NCBI GenBank assembly: GCA_911810475.1
Contig: OU461276.1
Location: forward strand, 1,145,501 to 1,209,500
DNA from: Candidatus Celerinatantimonas neptuna
GTDB taxonomy: Bacteria; Pseudomonadota; Gammaproteobacteria; Enterobacterales; Celerinatantimonadaceae
Length of the DNA: 64,000 bases
Reading direction: 5' to 3'
The notes beneath the pieces are model-generated. The model saw only the letters and a list, made by a program, of their open reading frames with translations, did not search any database and was not told where the DNA came from. The stretch's first letter is position 1, and every line of letters starts with the position of its first letter. Shown piece after piece: positions 40,999 through 50,841 of the stretch. The position numbers and the translations under genes were made by a program.

Positions 40999-41822
40999 AA
41001 TCCTTCCAACAACCAATCGTGCACAGCACGATTACTGGCAACCAAAAGATCACCATGATCACCAATTACATCACCCAAAAAACCAGAAACAATACCACCG
41101 GCCTCCTGGACAATCAGAGCCGCTGCACCATAATCATGAATGGATAATCCATCTTCGAAAAAACCATCCAAACGACCACAAGCCACATACGAAATGGACA
41201 AAGAAGAAGCTCCCAAACGACGGACACCAGACGTACCTGCCATCGCTCGTTTCAACGCAGAAAAATATTTTTCTTCTTCAATCCTTTTTACTTGCCTGGG
41301 AACAGGTAACCCAGCTCCAATTAAAGTTTCCTTAACGCCTTCTTGGTTACTGGTGTGTAGTCGCTTTCCATTCATCCAGGCACCTTTTCCCAATTCAGCA
41401 CTAAATAACTCTCCCAGCATTGGGTCATATACTACCCCACAGACGACTTGTTTTTGCTCAATAACCGCAATAGTCATCCCAAAATGGGGTATACCCCATG
41501 CAAAATTCGTTGTTCCATCAATGGGGTCAATCACTATCATAGGCTTGCCTTCATCAGCGATTTTATTCGCCACCGCTTCTTCGCCTTTAAAACCATAATC
41601 AGGAAAATCGACTGTCAATAAATCAATGATTTTTCGTTCAACCTCACAGTCTATAACGGTCTGATAATCACGAGGACCTTTTATAGCTAACTCATCATTT
41701 TGATAACGACGTAATGACAAACGAGCATATTCTCCTACACTAACCACCGCTTGAGCGAGAGAGATTAATCTTAAAGAGGCTGCTGTCGGCAACAAATCCA
41801 AAGCGCTATTACTCGTAGTCAT
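40992..41822 (-). CDS. Inositol monophosphatase family protein
   Basis: Metal-dependent phosphatase of the IMPase/SuhB/CysQ superfamily; the substrate is uncertain. The 276-residue protein has the metal-site motifs GEE (YGFKGEEAV), DPIDGTTNFAWGIPHFG, and HDYGAAALIVQEAGG, where the usual WD is HD. Its 3' end overlaps the end of the convergent GDPD gene by 7 bases. It may belong functionally with the ABC/GDPD cluster, but this rests on position alone. Confidence 0.9.
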   Translation of the reverse strand: MTTSNSALDLLPTAASLRLISLAQAVVSVGEYARLSLRRYQNDELAIKGPRDYQTVIDCEVERKIIDLLTVDFPDYGFKGEEAVANKIADEGKPMIVIDPIDGTTNFAWGIPHFGMTIAVIEQKQVVCGVVYDPMLGELFSAELGKGAWMNGKRLHTSNQEGVKETLIGAGLPVPRQVKRIEEEKYFSALKRAMAGTSGVRRLGASSLSISYVACGRLDGFFEDGLSIHDYGAAALIVQEAGGIVSGFLGDVIGDHGDLLVASNRAVHDWLLEGFH

Positions 41823-42597
41823 TTTTTCTCCCCAAAAAAACCATACCGTAAATCTAACAATCTTTTATGACCACTTTATAAAAATATTCAAATGTATTTA
41901 AAAATGAGATAGTTAAAAAATGACGTGAATGAAATTAAATAGAGGAGCCTGGCCATGCACAGTAAGTATCACTAGTGATATTAACAACCGTACCGAAAGA
42001 AAATACACCACTGAAATAGAACATCATGGCAACATAGACACATTGGACGATCGTGGCTGTCAAAGAGCCTTTTCTTTATCGCTTGGCACCATTGAAGAAA
42101 ACAGACTACGCTGCGGTGATCTGTTTGATGATAGGCGTTAAGAAACCATCTTTGCCTGTCAGATCTTGCCCTGACTGAAGAGCTTTAATGGCTTGTTCTA
42201 GGTCGAAGTCTTTGGTCATGTGTCATTCCTGTTTTGTATATTCTACTGAAATGACAGAGATTTCTAAACACTACCTAAATATGACTAAAAAACATTCATT
42301 ATTTTACCCTGAGTCTTCTATGAAAGTAATGCCAAGAAATACAACTTTGAGAATTTTTAGTTTCCTATGATAAGTTAGCAGGTGACTGCCATCGAATAGG
42401 TACAGACTTAAATATAAATTCGTGGGCGACATATATGATTGTTTTAACATGTCCAGAAACAGCTATGGTAATATTCGAAAAACTTCAATCAGTAAGCTAT
42501 GTCAAACAAACATGATTTCAGATCACGCCATTAAAGTACATGGCCTGTGTCATTGTAGATATTTAACAAATAGAGAACAATTGCAAAAGGAAATCGC
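41823..42597. other. Gap with transposase remnant upstream of the yjeH-like gene
   Basis: 775 AT-rich bases. They contain the 5' stump of an IS256-like transposase (42105-42219, minus). The remaining sequence yields only short frames with no recognised family. AAGG seven bases before 42598 is the ribosome-binding site of the exporter gene. Confidence 0.6.
42105..42219 (-). mobile_element. IS256-family transposase N-terminal remnant
   Basis: From ATG at 42219 the minus strand encodes MTKDFDLEQAIKALQSGQ and then LTGKDGFLTPIIKQIT before a stop. This resembles the N-terminus of IS256-family transposases, where GKDGVLTPLIKQLTEAAL is common. Only about 37 of roughly 400 codons remain and no terminal inverted repeat was found, so this is a dead fragment. 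Confidence 0.6.
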
Positions 42598-43860
42598 ATG
42601 TCTAAATTAACAGGAGGATTAAACCTTTATCAAGGTATCGGTTTTCTTGTTTCGACTCTTTTGGGATCTGGAGTCTTTATTGTTCCATCAATGGTGGCCA
42701 GTATTACTGGCCATATATCCTGGTTACCATGGTTACTAATGACTGTACTTATTTTGCCAGTCATTTTTGTGTTTTCCTGGCTTGGAAAGAAATATCCACA
42801 CAATGCCGGAACAGCCCATTTTGTTGAACTAGCCTTCGGGGAAACGTGTAGTAAGAGTATATCTTTACTTTATTTAGCAATAACACCTGTAGGACCACCA
42901 GTAGTTATTATTACAGGAGCAAATTATTTAGCTTTTTGCTTTGGCTTATCTGAATTATCAGGTATTTATTTTGCGTTATTAATGATAGCAATCATATTTA
43001 TTATAAATTTTTTTAATATCGCAATTGCTGGGCGAATACAGTTCTTGTCGGTTATTGTAACGACTATAATTCTCGGATTAGTCATTTCCTCAGGATTTTT
43101 TACTACGTTAGCATATAGAACGCCATCTGACAGCGGTGCTATAGCCACTTTATCAGATATAGCTCAGGCTATGGGGGTCATATTTTGGTGTTTTGTTGGT
43201 ATTGAAGCCGTAACACATATTGCTCCAGAATTTAAAAATCCCAAAAAGGACTTTCCTCTCACTATTTATATTTCTGTTTTTATCGTTGTCTTGCTTTACT
43301 CACTATTATGTTATTCTGTTTTAAACTTCCATGCATATGGAACTGAAGCAAAAAATATTTCATCATTACCTTTTATCATTCAACAAACTTTTGGACGAAA
43401 AGGAGCAATCCTCATAGGGTTTATGGGGTTCATAACTTGTTTAGGGGCTGTAAATCTTTATATTTTAAGTTTAGCCAGGCTATTAGTTAGCCTTAGTAAA
43501 GATAAGGTACTACCGGCAATTTTTTCTCACCAAAATCAGAGTAATGTTCCGGTCATATCCACAATTACGGTCATATTAGTCGTATTATGTACAGTGCTGC
43601 TAAAAAGTGAGTTCAAGTTTACGTTACAAAACCTTATAACATGTGCTGATGGTGTCTTTTCTCTAATTTATCTTGCATCATCTTTAGCAGCGTTTAAATT
43701 AATGCCCCATCGTAAAAAAATTCTAGGATTTACAGCCAGTCTTTTTTGTTTAGTGGTTACCTTTTGCCTGGGAAGAGAAATGATTTATGCATCTATTATA
43801 TTTACAATAGGGTTATTATTCCCGATGGTGAAAAAAATTCCTTTATACATCCATAATTAA
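42598..43860 (+). CDS. yjeH: YjeH-like L-methionine/branched-chain amino-acid exporter
   Basis: Amino-acid/polyamine-type (APC) transporter. E. coli YjeH exports methionine and branched-chain amino acids. The 420-residue protein has about twelve membrane segments and the YjeH-like blocks QGIGFLVSTLLGSGVFIVPS, NAGTAHFVELAFG, and FWCFVGIEAVTHIAPEFKNPKKDFP. AAGG lies seven bases before the ATG. The codons are noticeably AT-rich. The gene stands alone and ends in its own terminator. Confidence 0.85.
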   Translation: MSKLTGGLNLYQGIGFLVSTLLGSGVFIVPSMVASITGHISWLPWLLMTVLILPVIFVFSWLGKKYPHNAGTAHFVELAFGETCSKSISLLYLAITPVGPPVVIITGANYLAFCFGLSELSGIYFALLMIAIIFIINFFNIAIAGRIQFLSVIVTTIILGLVISSGFFTTLAYRTPSDSGAIATLSDIAQAMGVIFWCFVGIEAVTHIAPEFKNPKKDFPLTIYISVFIVVLLYSLLCYSVLNFHAYGTEAKNISSLPFIIQQTFGRKGAILIGFMGFITCLGAVNLYILSLARLLVSLSKDKVLPAIFSHQNQSNVPVISTITVILVVLCTVLLKSEFKFTLQNLITCADGVFSLIYLASSLAAFKLMPHRKKILGFTASLFCLVVTFCLGREMIYASIIFTIGLLFPMVKKIPLYIHN

Positions 43861-43872
43861 AACAGACTAAAC

Positions 43873-43902
43873 AGCCTGTTTTGCAAATGCTTCAGGCTTT
43901 TT
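43873..43902 (+). terminator. Intrinsic terminator after the yjeH-like gene
   Basis: AGCCTG (43873-43878) pairs with CAGGCT (43893-43898), followed by TTTTTA, starting 12 bases after the stop. Confidence 0.7.
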
Positions 43903-43997
43903 ATTCATAATGCTTGATAAAAGCTGAGTGGGTCATTAGTAAACCTATCACTTTTCCCTGATAAAAATATCAACTATCTATTGACCGGACATACACC

Positions 43998-44942
43998 TTA
44001 GTTACAATTGATGATTTCCATATACTCAGAAACACCTTCAGCAACTGTTTTAAATTGAATTTGACATCCGGCATGACGTAATTTAGTCAGGTCAGCCTGG
44101 GTAAACTCCTGATACGATCCCATTAAATGCTCAGGGAAAGGAATCGTTTCAATCTCACCTTTTCCATGATGTCGGATAACCGCTTTTGCAACTTCATCAA
44201 ACGATTCCGATTTGCCTGTCCCTACATTGAATATCCCTGACTTGCCATTTTGCCAAAACCATAAATTCACAGCCGCAACATCACCGACATAAACAAAGTC
44301 CCTTCGAAAGTTCTTGCTACCTTTAAATAATTTAGGATTTTCATTCGCATGTATTTGCCTGTTCAGATGAAATGCAACCGATGCCATACTGCCTTTATGA
44401 TCTTCACGAGGACCATACACATTAAAATAACGAAAACCGGTTATTTGAGACAACATTTTGCGATGCGCTTTCGCATCATTCCATATACGACGAACATAGT
44501 TATCAAATTGCAGTTTTGCATAGCCATAGACATTTAACGCTCCCTCACAGGCCTTCTCCTCTACGAAAACATCTGTTTTTCCATAAGTAACGCCGGAGGA
44601 TGCATACAAAAAGGGAATTTCTCTTTCCAGACAATAGTGAAGCAGCTCTTTTGAGTATTCATAATTGTTTTTCATGATGTACTCGCCATTCCACTCTGTC
44701 GTAGAAGAACATGCACCCTCATGGAATATAGCTTCAACTGAACCGAAATCTTCACCGGCTAACACTTTCATCAAAAAATCTTCCCGATCCATGTAATCGG
44801 CAATATCGAGGTCGACCAGATTTTTAAATTTTTTCCCATTCTTTAAGTGATCGACAACCAAAATATCAACATAACCTTGCTCATTTAGCGCCTTCACAAG
44901 GTTACTGCCAATCATGCCAGCACCACCAGTAACAATGATCAT
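43998..44942 (-). CDS. hldD: ADP-L-glycero-D-manno-heptose 6-epimerase
   Basis: Last enzyme of nucleotide-activated heptose synthesis for the LPS inner core. The 314-residue short-chain epimerase starts [20 protein letters not shown], with the NADP-binding GGAGMIGS. It has [11 protein letters not shown] and the YGYAK catalytic pair (Y and K), plus the family block [20 protein letters not shown] lies ten bases before the ATG. It follows galE on the same strand but is separated by 187 bases, so co-transcription is uncertain. No waa genes are adjacent. Confidence 0.95.
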   Translation of the reverse strand: MIIVTGGAGMIGSNLVKALNEQGYVDILVVDHLKNGKKFKNLVDLDIADYMDREDFLMKVLAGEDFGSVEAIFHEGACSSTTEWNGEYIMKNNYEYSKELLHYCLEREIPFLYASSGVTYGKTDVFVEEKACEGALNVYGYAKLQFDNYVRRIWNDAKAHRKMLSQITGFRYFNVYGPREDHKGSMASVAFHLNRQIHANENPKLFKGSKNFRRDFVYVGDVAAVNLWFWQNGKSGIFNVGTGKSESFDEVAKAVIRHHGKGEIETIPFPEHLMGSYQEFTQADLTKLRHAGCQIQFKTVAEGVSEYMEIINCN

Positions 44943-45129
44943 TATCGAAAAACTCCTTATAAATTATCGAGTTTTAGAGGTAATACAACCTAACAAACCT
45001 GAATAAAAATGAAGAACGCAGGCTGGTTGTACAATAAACTAATCCAGGCAAAGCTACCTCAGTTCACTTCAGCGATAACCCAAAATCAGATATCTGCGAC
45101 AAGGAATAACATATTCCTCTTTTTTCATA

Positions 45130-46152
45130 TTATTGGTACCCATTCGGGTTATTTGATTGCCAGCGCCATGAATCAAGTGCCATATCATTGATGTCTCTTT
45201 TGGCTTTCCACCCCAACTTAAGCTCAGCATTTTCAGTAATAGCCCAGCATTCTGCGACATCGCCCGCTCTGCGTTCACAAAACTCATAAGGAATTTGTTT
45301 GCCACTTACTTTAGAGAAGGCTTCAATCACCTCTAAAACACTGCTATTAACACCCGTACTCAAATTGTAAATATGAACACCCATTTCATTAGAAAGCGTT
45401 TTTAACGCTGCAACATGTCCATCAGCTAAATCCATCACGTGAATATAGTCCCTGACCCCAGTACCGTCTTTAGTTGGATAATCATTTCCGAATACAGATA
45501 CTTTTTCACGAACACCTACGGCAACCTGGGCAATATATGGCATCAGGTTATTTGGAATTCCCTTAGGATCTTCCCCCATTTTCCCTGACGGATGCGCACC
45601 AACAGGATTAAAATATCTTAATAAACTAAGACTCCAGTCATTTTCAGCAACAAACAGATCCTGCAGACACTTTTCTATCATCAATTTACTGGTCGCGTAT
45701 GGATTGGTCGTTCCGCCAATTGGCGAGCTTTCACTAATTGGCATAACTTCGGTTTTTCCATATACAGTGGCAGAAGAACTGAAAATCAGTTTTTTAACAC
45801 CAGCCGATCGCATTGCCTGAGTCAACACTAACGTACTGTATATGTTATTATCATAATACTCTAAGGGCTTTTCGACTGATTCCCCTACAGCTTTATAACC
45901 CGCGAAATGAATAACAGCATCAATCTTATTTGTCACAAAAATGTTATCTAAAAGATCTCTATCTCTAACATCTCCATTATAAAAGATGGGCCTGACACCT
46001 GTAAGTTCTTCTATTCTATCAAGAACTATCTGGCTACTATTGGATAAATTATCGATTATAATGGGTGTATATTTAGATTTGATTAACTGTACTGCGGTGT
46101 GACTTCCAATATATCCTAAACCACCTGTGATTAGTATATTTATGCTGTTCAT
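45130..46152 (-). CDS. galE: UDP-glucose 4-epimerase
   Basis: Interconverts UDP-glucose and UDP-galactose using bound NAD. The 340-residue protein has the Rossmann motif TGGLGYIGSHTAVQL, SSSATVYG, and the catalytic YATSK, then LRYFNPVGAHPSG. The length matches E. coli GalE (338). It lies upstream of hldD on the same strand. No Leloir-pathway genes (galK, galT) are nearby, so a role in surface polysaccharide is more likely than galactose catabolism. Confidence 0.95.
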   Translation of the reverse strand: MNSINILITGGLGYIGSHTAVQLIKSKYTPIIIDNLSNSSQIVLDRIEELTGVRPIFYNGDVRDRDLLDNIFVTNKIDAVIHFAGYKAVGESVEKPLEYYDNNIYSTLVLTQAMRSAGVKKLIFSSSATVYGKTEVMPISESSPIGGTTNPYATSKLMIEKCLQDLFVAENDWSLSLLRYFNPVGAHPSGKMGEDPKGIPNNLMPYIAQVAVGVREKVSVFGNDYPTKDGTGVRDYIHVMDLADGHVAALKTLSNEMGVHIYNLSTGVNSSVLEVIEAFSKVSGKQIPYEFCERRAGDVAECWAITENAELKLGWKAKRDINDMALDSWRWQSNNPNGYQ

Positions 46153-46398
46153 TCAAAGAATCCGATAATATTACATAGATTATATTTATAAATTAAATTC
46201 ATTATAATAACCTATCAATACTAAATTATATAAAATATTATTCTGATAAAATACCTATATCTACTAAATAAATATTGTAAAAATCCGCCAAACCTCATCA
46301 AAACATAATATTAAATCTATCAAATAAAACAATTTACATAAACATGGTTATTTGATATACCTATAATTATTCCCTGCTAATGTTATGGCTCATCGGAT
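46153..46398. other. AT-rich divergent gap
   Basis: 246 very AT-rich bases between divergent galE and the CMD-family gene. They must hold both promoters; no clear operator stands out. Confidence 0.5.
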
Positions 46399-46815
46399 AT
46401 GAAAGAAGAAAATGATGATGTCAAATCATCACTCGAAAATGAATTTGGAATTCAAAATGCCAAATTATTATTTGGACCGAAAGCTGCTTCAGATTTAATT
46501 GACATTTGGTCTGGGATTGACCAAACCTTTGCAAAAGATATATGTAATTATTCATATGGTTCTATTTATTCCAGGAAGGTTCTTCCTACAAAAACTCGTG
46601 AACTTTGTGCTGTTATGACTTTAACCGCTATGGATAAGCAGAGTGCTCTTGCTTTTCATGTTAAAGCTTCACTTCGTAGTGGATCTTCTGTAGAAGAGGT
46701 ACAAGAAGCAATACTCCAGGCTCATTTATACGCCGGAATACCTTGTGTAATGAATGCCCTGAAAACTCTAAATAAAATATTAGAGGAAGAAGAATTTAAT
46801 CTGAAATCTATCTAA
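46399..46815 (+). CDS. Carboxymuconolactone decarboxylase family protein
   Basis: Small CMD/AhpD-superfamily protein of 138 residues. The family region runs through KTRELCAVMTLTAMDKQSAL, AFHVKASLRSGSSVEEVQEAI and HLYAGIPCVMNAL, resembling PcaC-type proteins. The C-x-x-C redox pair of AhpD peroxidases is not present. Reaction and substrate are unknown. The start lacks a good ribosome-binding site. It converges with an AraC-type regulator 19 bases away; both are AT-rich, suggesting joint acquisition. Confidence 0.8.
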   Translation: MKEENDDVKSSLENEFGIQNAKLLFGPKAASDLIDIWSGIDQTFAKDICNYSYGSIYSRKVLPTKTRELCAVMTLTAMDKQSALAFHVKASLRSGSSVEEVQEAILQAHLYAGIPCVMNALKTLNKILEEEEFNLKSI

Positions 46816-46834
46816 TAATTATTAGAAGTGCTAA

Positions 46835-47647
46835 TTATAAAGGATAAATACTATTGCTATAGTGATTAAGCTCATAATTTAATTCGTTAAAATATTTACC
46901 AGGGGTAAGACCAGTTAACTTTTTAAAATGTTTAATATAATGTGACTGATCATAATACCCCTTTTCTAAGGCAATATTAGTATAATTTAAAGTTGGATTT
47001 GATAATGCTTCTTTTAAAGATAACTGGAATATTGCGTTTTTTTCAAATGATTTGGCATCAGTACCTGTATATATTTTAAATTTTCTCTGAAATGTTCGTT
47101 CACTGATATCTATTTCTTTATATATATTGGATATATTACCTTTATACTTCTGGTAATAGATCTCATCAATGAGATGACTCATTGATCCATCCGTATTTAA
47201 TCGACTACTGTCTATTTTTTTTAGCATCCAATTCTCTAAAATTAAAACTATATCGGAAAACATTAGTGTATCCGTTATTTTCTCAATCATAGTGTTTGGA
47301 ATAATATTGGCAACATCAACTATATCATCAGCAACATGAGTAAGAGGTAAACCAAAGATCCGAAAAAATCCTGTTGATCTAAATCTAACTGAGAATAATT
47401 GACTTACTCCTGTAGATTTAGCTCGAAACATTGTCTTTCTTGGACATATAACGATTGCCTGCCCCGTATTTAATATTCTTTTTTCAGGTCTACAAATAAT
47501 GATTGGATCACCTAAATTGAATAATAATTCTACTCCGGTCCCCTGAAAAATATCGGGTAATATCCTTGTTGGAGATAATTTCCAATACCAGTACTGAGCT
47601 ATATAACCAGATAACAAGTTCATAGGCCTTGCAACGAAACAACTCAC
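46835..47647 (-). CDS. AraC-family transcriptional regulator
   Basis: DNA-binding regulator of 270 residues. The C-terminal double helix-turn-helix includes ISERTFQRKFKIYTG and IALEKGYYDQSHYIKHFKKLTGLTPGKYF. The N-terminus (residues 1-120) is a sensor-like domain opening MSCFVARPMNLLSGYIAQYWYW, of the type found in many small AraC regulators. The gene is AT-rich. It converges with the CMD-family gene, which is a plausible target but not a proven one. Confidence 0.88.
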   Translation of the reverse strand: MSCFVARPMNLLSGYIAQYWYWKLSPTRILPDIFQGTGVELLFNLGDPIIICRPEKRILNTGQAIVICPRKTMFRAKSTGVSQLFSVRFRSTGFFRIFGLPLTHVADDIVDVANIIPNTMIEKITDTLMFSDIVLILENWMLKKIDSSRLNTDGSMSHLIDEIYYQKYKGNISNIYKEIDISERTFQRKFKIYTGTDAKSFEKNAIFQLSLKEALSNPTLNYTNIALEKGYYDQSHYIKHFKKLTGLTPGKYFNELNYELNHYSNSIYPL

Positions 47648-48006
47648 AATCGCACCTATTTTTTATCAAATTTATATATTATTAAATCTTAAGTTTTAGC
47701 TATCCTTGAAGATTGTATAAATCCGTCACCATTTTTTAAAGATAATTTTTCAGTAACGATGTCAGAAACTGTTAATTTTTAGTGATTAAATTTTATAAAA
47801 ATTAACAGTTTATTTAGAAAAATCAGGATGTAACGCCATATACAACCACAACAAAAATGCACCCTCCACCGCTGAATCCGCTATACACCGCCATTCATCT
47901 ATATGTCGCAATAAATACAATGAAGAAAACAGTAACGCAGAAACTCTGCTTATCATCAAACCTTCAATTGACATCAGATATTCATTCAACAAATAAGCTT
48001 AAACGT
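47648..48006. other. AT-rich gap before the MetE-like gene terminator
   Basis: About 360 bases upstream of the AraC gene. A 60-codon minus-strand frame at 47810-47992 has no recognisable family and is not called. No repeat or operator seen. Confidence 0.5.
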
Positions 48007-48034
48007 AAACAGGCCAACGGATGTTGGCCTGTTT
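48007..48034 (-). terminator. Intrinsic terminator after the MetE-like gene
   Basis: AAACAGGCCAAC (48007-48018) and GTTGGCCTGTTT (48023-48034) form a perfect 12-base-pair stem with a 4-base loop. On the minus strand it lies 23 bases after the stop and continues into TTTACGTTT. Confidence 0.8.
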
Positions 48035-48057
48035 TATCAATGAAGAGCCAGGTTTGC

Positions 48058-49224
48058 CTATTCCCAGACTTGCGTTGCAATGTCCTGAACCAGTTTGATT
48101 TTGGCCCATTGCTGTTCCTGAGTTAATTCATTACCTTCTTCGGTTGATGCGAATCCGCACTGAGTGCTTAAACATAGGCGTTCCAGTGGAATATATTGAG
48201 TGGCTTCTTTGATCCGAGCAATCACCGCCTGGGGATCTTCAAGTTCCCCTGTTTTTGATGAGATAAGCCCAAGCACTACTTTTTTATCGCCTGAAACCTT
48301 AGCCAGAGGTGAAAAATCTCCAGAACGTTCACTATCAAACTCCAGATAGTATGCACTAACATTTTCCCGGGCAAATAAAACATCAGCAATCGGCTGATAA
48401 CCACCACTGGATGCCCATGTGGACCGATAATTGCCCCGACAGACATGGCTGGTGAGAATCAGCCCCTGAGGCGCTTTCGCTATCGCTGCATTATTAACAC
48501 TCAGGTAGCGCTCAGCAATATCAGCGATTTTTTCAGCATGGCTGATCTCATGAGTATGACTACATCCACAAGATGATTTAGTCTCAGCTTCAGCAGCTCC
48601 AGATGCAAATTTTGGATCAACCAACATACCCCAGGTACAATCATCGAACTGTAAATTACGGCAACCTGCTTCAAACAACTCATTCATAAAAGTTTGATAC
48701 GCGCTTGCAATATCATCTATCAGGCCATCTAAATTCGGATAAAATGATTCAGTTTTCTGGCGATTATCACCACGAAGCAGCTCGGCTAAAAACTGGGCTG
48801 GGGCAGGTACAGTCAGACGAGGAACAATACCTTCCTCCGCAAATTGCAAAAGAAATTTGAAATGTTCAATAAATGGATGATTTTCACCAGAAACTTTACC
48901 GGTAAGGTGCGCACTTTCAGCTCTAGTTTCCATTTTTGCAAACAGGTAACCTTTATTAATAGTGCATTTCTCAACGCCACCAAGACCCCACATAAAATCA
49001 AGGTGCCACCAGCTCCTGCGAAACTCGCCGTCGGTGATCACGTTAAGCCCTATGTTTTTTTGTTTTTCAACTAACTCGGTAATGGCTCTGTCTTCTACTT
49101 TTTTTAATGCTTCAGCACTAATTTTATGATCAGCAAACTGCTGGCGGGCATCATGCAAATATTGCGGACGTAAATAACTGCCGACAACATCAGCATGAAA
49201 CGGAGGGAGTAATGATGTAGACAT
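48058..49224 (-). CDS. MetE-like cobalamin-independent methionine synthase family protein
   Basis: Methyltransferase of the MetE C-terminal domain family (YxjG/YxjH type), 388 residues. It lacks the N-terminal half of true MetE. Zinc-ligand candidates are the histidine and cysteine of LTSHVCRGNYRS (near 261-267) and the cysteine of LSTQCGFAS (near 353); ITDGEFRRSWWHLDF near residue 65 is typical. A metal-ligand-rich insert (SSCGCSHTHEISH) sits in the middle. The methyl donor and acceptor cannot be told from sequence. AGAG precedes the ATG. Confidence 0.88.
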   Translation of the reverse strand: MSTSLLPPFHADVVGSYLRPQYLHDARQQFADHKISAEALKKVEDRAITELVEKQKNIGLNVITDGEFRRSWWHLDFMWGLGGVEKCTINKGYLFAKMETRAESAHLTGKVSGENHPFIEHFKFLLQFAEEGIVPRLTVPAPAQFLAELLRGDNRQKTESFYPNLDGLIDDIASAYQTFMNELFEAGCRNLQFDDCTWGMLVDPKFASGAAEAETKSSCGCSHTHEISHAEKIADIAERYLSVNNAAIAKAPQGLILTSHVCRGNYRSTWASSGGYQPIADVLFARENVSAYYLEFDSERSGDFSPLAKVSGDKKVVLGLISSKTGELEDPQAVIARIKEATQYIPLERLCLSTQCGFASTEEGNELTQEQQWAKIKLVQDIATQVWE

Positions 49225-49456
49225 TGTGTTCTCTTTGTTCGTTCAATTTAGTAAATAATAATGAGGCTAACACAATCAATAACGTATCAATGATGAATTG
49301 TTTTCATAATCACTAGATCCGCCACAACAGCAAAACTCTTTCAGGAAAACATGATGATGGTATGCTGTATCACTGTTCGAATAACCTCACCACAGAATAA
49401 GAGCGTTTTTTTTAATAGGGATTGATTTCCAATTATAAATATAAGAGGACAAAATC

Positions 49457-49864
49457 ATGCAGAATTATCACACAATCTACACCGGACGCTGCTTATGTGG
49501 AGAAACTTGCTTTGAAATCAACGCAGAACCGATTGAACCCCATTTGTGCTCCTGCAATATGTGTCGGCTATGGGCAGGTTCAGCAACTGTCCCTTGGATT
49601 TCTTTCCCAGTTGAAAAATTCAAACTCACCGGAAAGCATAAACAATTAAATTATTACCACTCATCAGAAAAAACCCAGCGCGGCCGTTGTAAGGTATGTG
49701 GCAGCCCAATTTGCGCAGTTAATGATGGCGATCCCCTGATAGGACTGGTTCTTACAACCATTGATGAGCCGATGTTAAGCCAGATAGTCCCTCATCACTG
49801 GCATAATGAAGCCAGCCATGTTCCATTATGGTGGGATCTGTCGCTTAATCAAAGTTCTGAATAA
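49457..49864 (+). CDS. GFA-family (CENP-V/GFA domain) protein
   Basis: Zinc-binding protein of the glutathione-dependent formaldehyde-activating-enzyme family, 135 residues. The cysteine pattern is clear: GRCLCGETCFEI, LCSCNMCRLWAG and RGRCKVCGSPI. The family was named for Gfa, but most members have no confirmed reaction. AGAGGACAAAATC precedes the ATG. It stands alone on the plus strand and converges with a GNAT gene. Confidence 0.9.
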   Translation: MQNYHTIYTGRCLCGETCFEINAEPIEPHLCSCNMCRLWAGSATVPWISFPVEKFKLTGKHKQLNYYHSSEKTQRGRCKVCGSPICAVNDGDPLIGLVLTTIDEPMLSQIVPHHWHNEASHVPLWWDLSLNQSSE

Positions 49865-49928
49865 TTCTGACAAAATGGCCCTGCTCAACCATCAGATTTT
49901 TATCATCAAAATACGGTGATAATCATTG

Positions 49929-50744
49929 CTATGATTCAGATAATGCATCCCACTGATAACGGATATTATGACAATATTCAGCAAATCCGATCTTCTGATA
50001 AAGAGGGAAACCAACACTTGAGGCTTGAAGAATAGCCACCCGGTATCCGGCATCCAACGCATCTTTGAGGATAGAATCCATCATGCCCCGGCCAATGCCC
50101 CGCCCCCTGAATTCAGTTAATGTTGAAACCCAATAGATCCCCACCACACCATCACTAAAAAAGCAGGTTGCTGTGGCAACAGGTTTATCATGATATATCC
50201 CGAGATAGTTTTTGACCGGATACTGAAAGCCGGCATCGGTCAAAATTTTCCGGTACATATTCTTTTGACGTTGACCTAACTGAAAACCTTCGATGAGCGT
50301 ATTGACCCATAACGCCAACTCATCAGCATGACTCACCTGTCGGATATTCAGTTTTTCAAGCTTAGGGGCCGCCCACTTCATCGAGGTCAGATCAACAGCC
50401 ATTCCCGGACTCTTTGATGCAACACGTAACCCCAAATGTTCCAGTAAGTTCTTTAAATTGGGGGGAGATGAGGATGCCCAGACTTTCCAACTGAATACAT
50501 CAACCTTCGATTTTAATTGCTCTAACATGTCAAGAATAAGTGTTTCTGGATTATCTTGTCTGATCGTCGTTTCGAGAACACCATTAAACATCGAACCGGG
50601 GTTACTACTTTGCATCCATATAAATTGGTCATTTTTCTCCAAGGTAATCCCCTCAGAGCGTTCCAGATACAAATCATAAGACAACTGATTTTTATCAATA
50701 ACCATGGGCACGCTTTGTTCATCAAAATCTTCAATAAATTGCAT
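49929..50744 (-). CDS. GNAT-family N-acetyltransferase
   Basis: Acetyl-CoA-dependent acetyltransferase of unknown substrate. The preferred start is ATG at 50744, preceded by GGGGAGA at ideal spacing, giving 271 residues; a longer start at 50804 has only a weak site. The GNAT core is C-terminal: VATATCFFSDGVVGIYWVST, then the acetyl-CoA loop RGRGIGRGMM, then LYQKIGFAEY. The N-terminal 140 residues are a less conserved half, as in other two-domain GNAT proteins. Confidence 0.85.
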   Translation of the reverse strand: MQFIEDFDEQSVPMVIDKNQLSYDLYLERSEGITLEKNDQFIWMQSSNPGSMFNGVLETTIRQDNPETLILDMLEQLKSKVDVFSWKVWASSSPPNLKNLLEHLGLRVASKSPGMAVDLTSMKWAAPKLEKLNIRQVSHADELALWVNTLIEGFQLGQRQKNMYRKILTDAGFQYPVKNYLGIYHDKPVATATCFFSDGVVGIYWVSTLTEFRGRGIGRGMMDSILKDALDAGYRVAILQASSVGFPLYQKIGFAEYCHNIRYQWDALSES

Positions 50745-50841
50745 GATATCTCTCCCCGCCTTTAACACAGCACCACATGAATCAATATAATTTTTAAAAG
50801 ACATTGTTCCCAATAGTAAAATAGGCGAAATATTTCAGCAG

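Noticed and set aside
41929-42141. 70-codon plus-strand frame near the IS256 stump
   Set aside because: Part of it is antisense to the transposase remnant and the rest is low-information sequence; no support for translation.
46153-46398. Replication or transfer origin in AT-rich DNA
   Set aside because: Only AT-richness was seen; no iterons, DnaA-box clusters or neighbouring replication genes.
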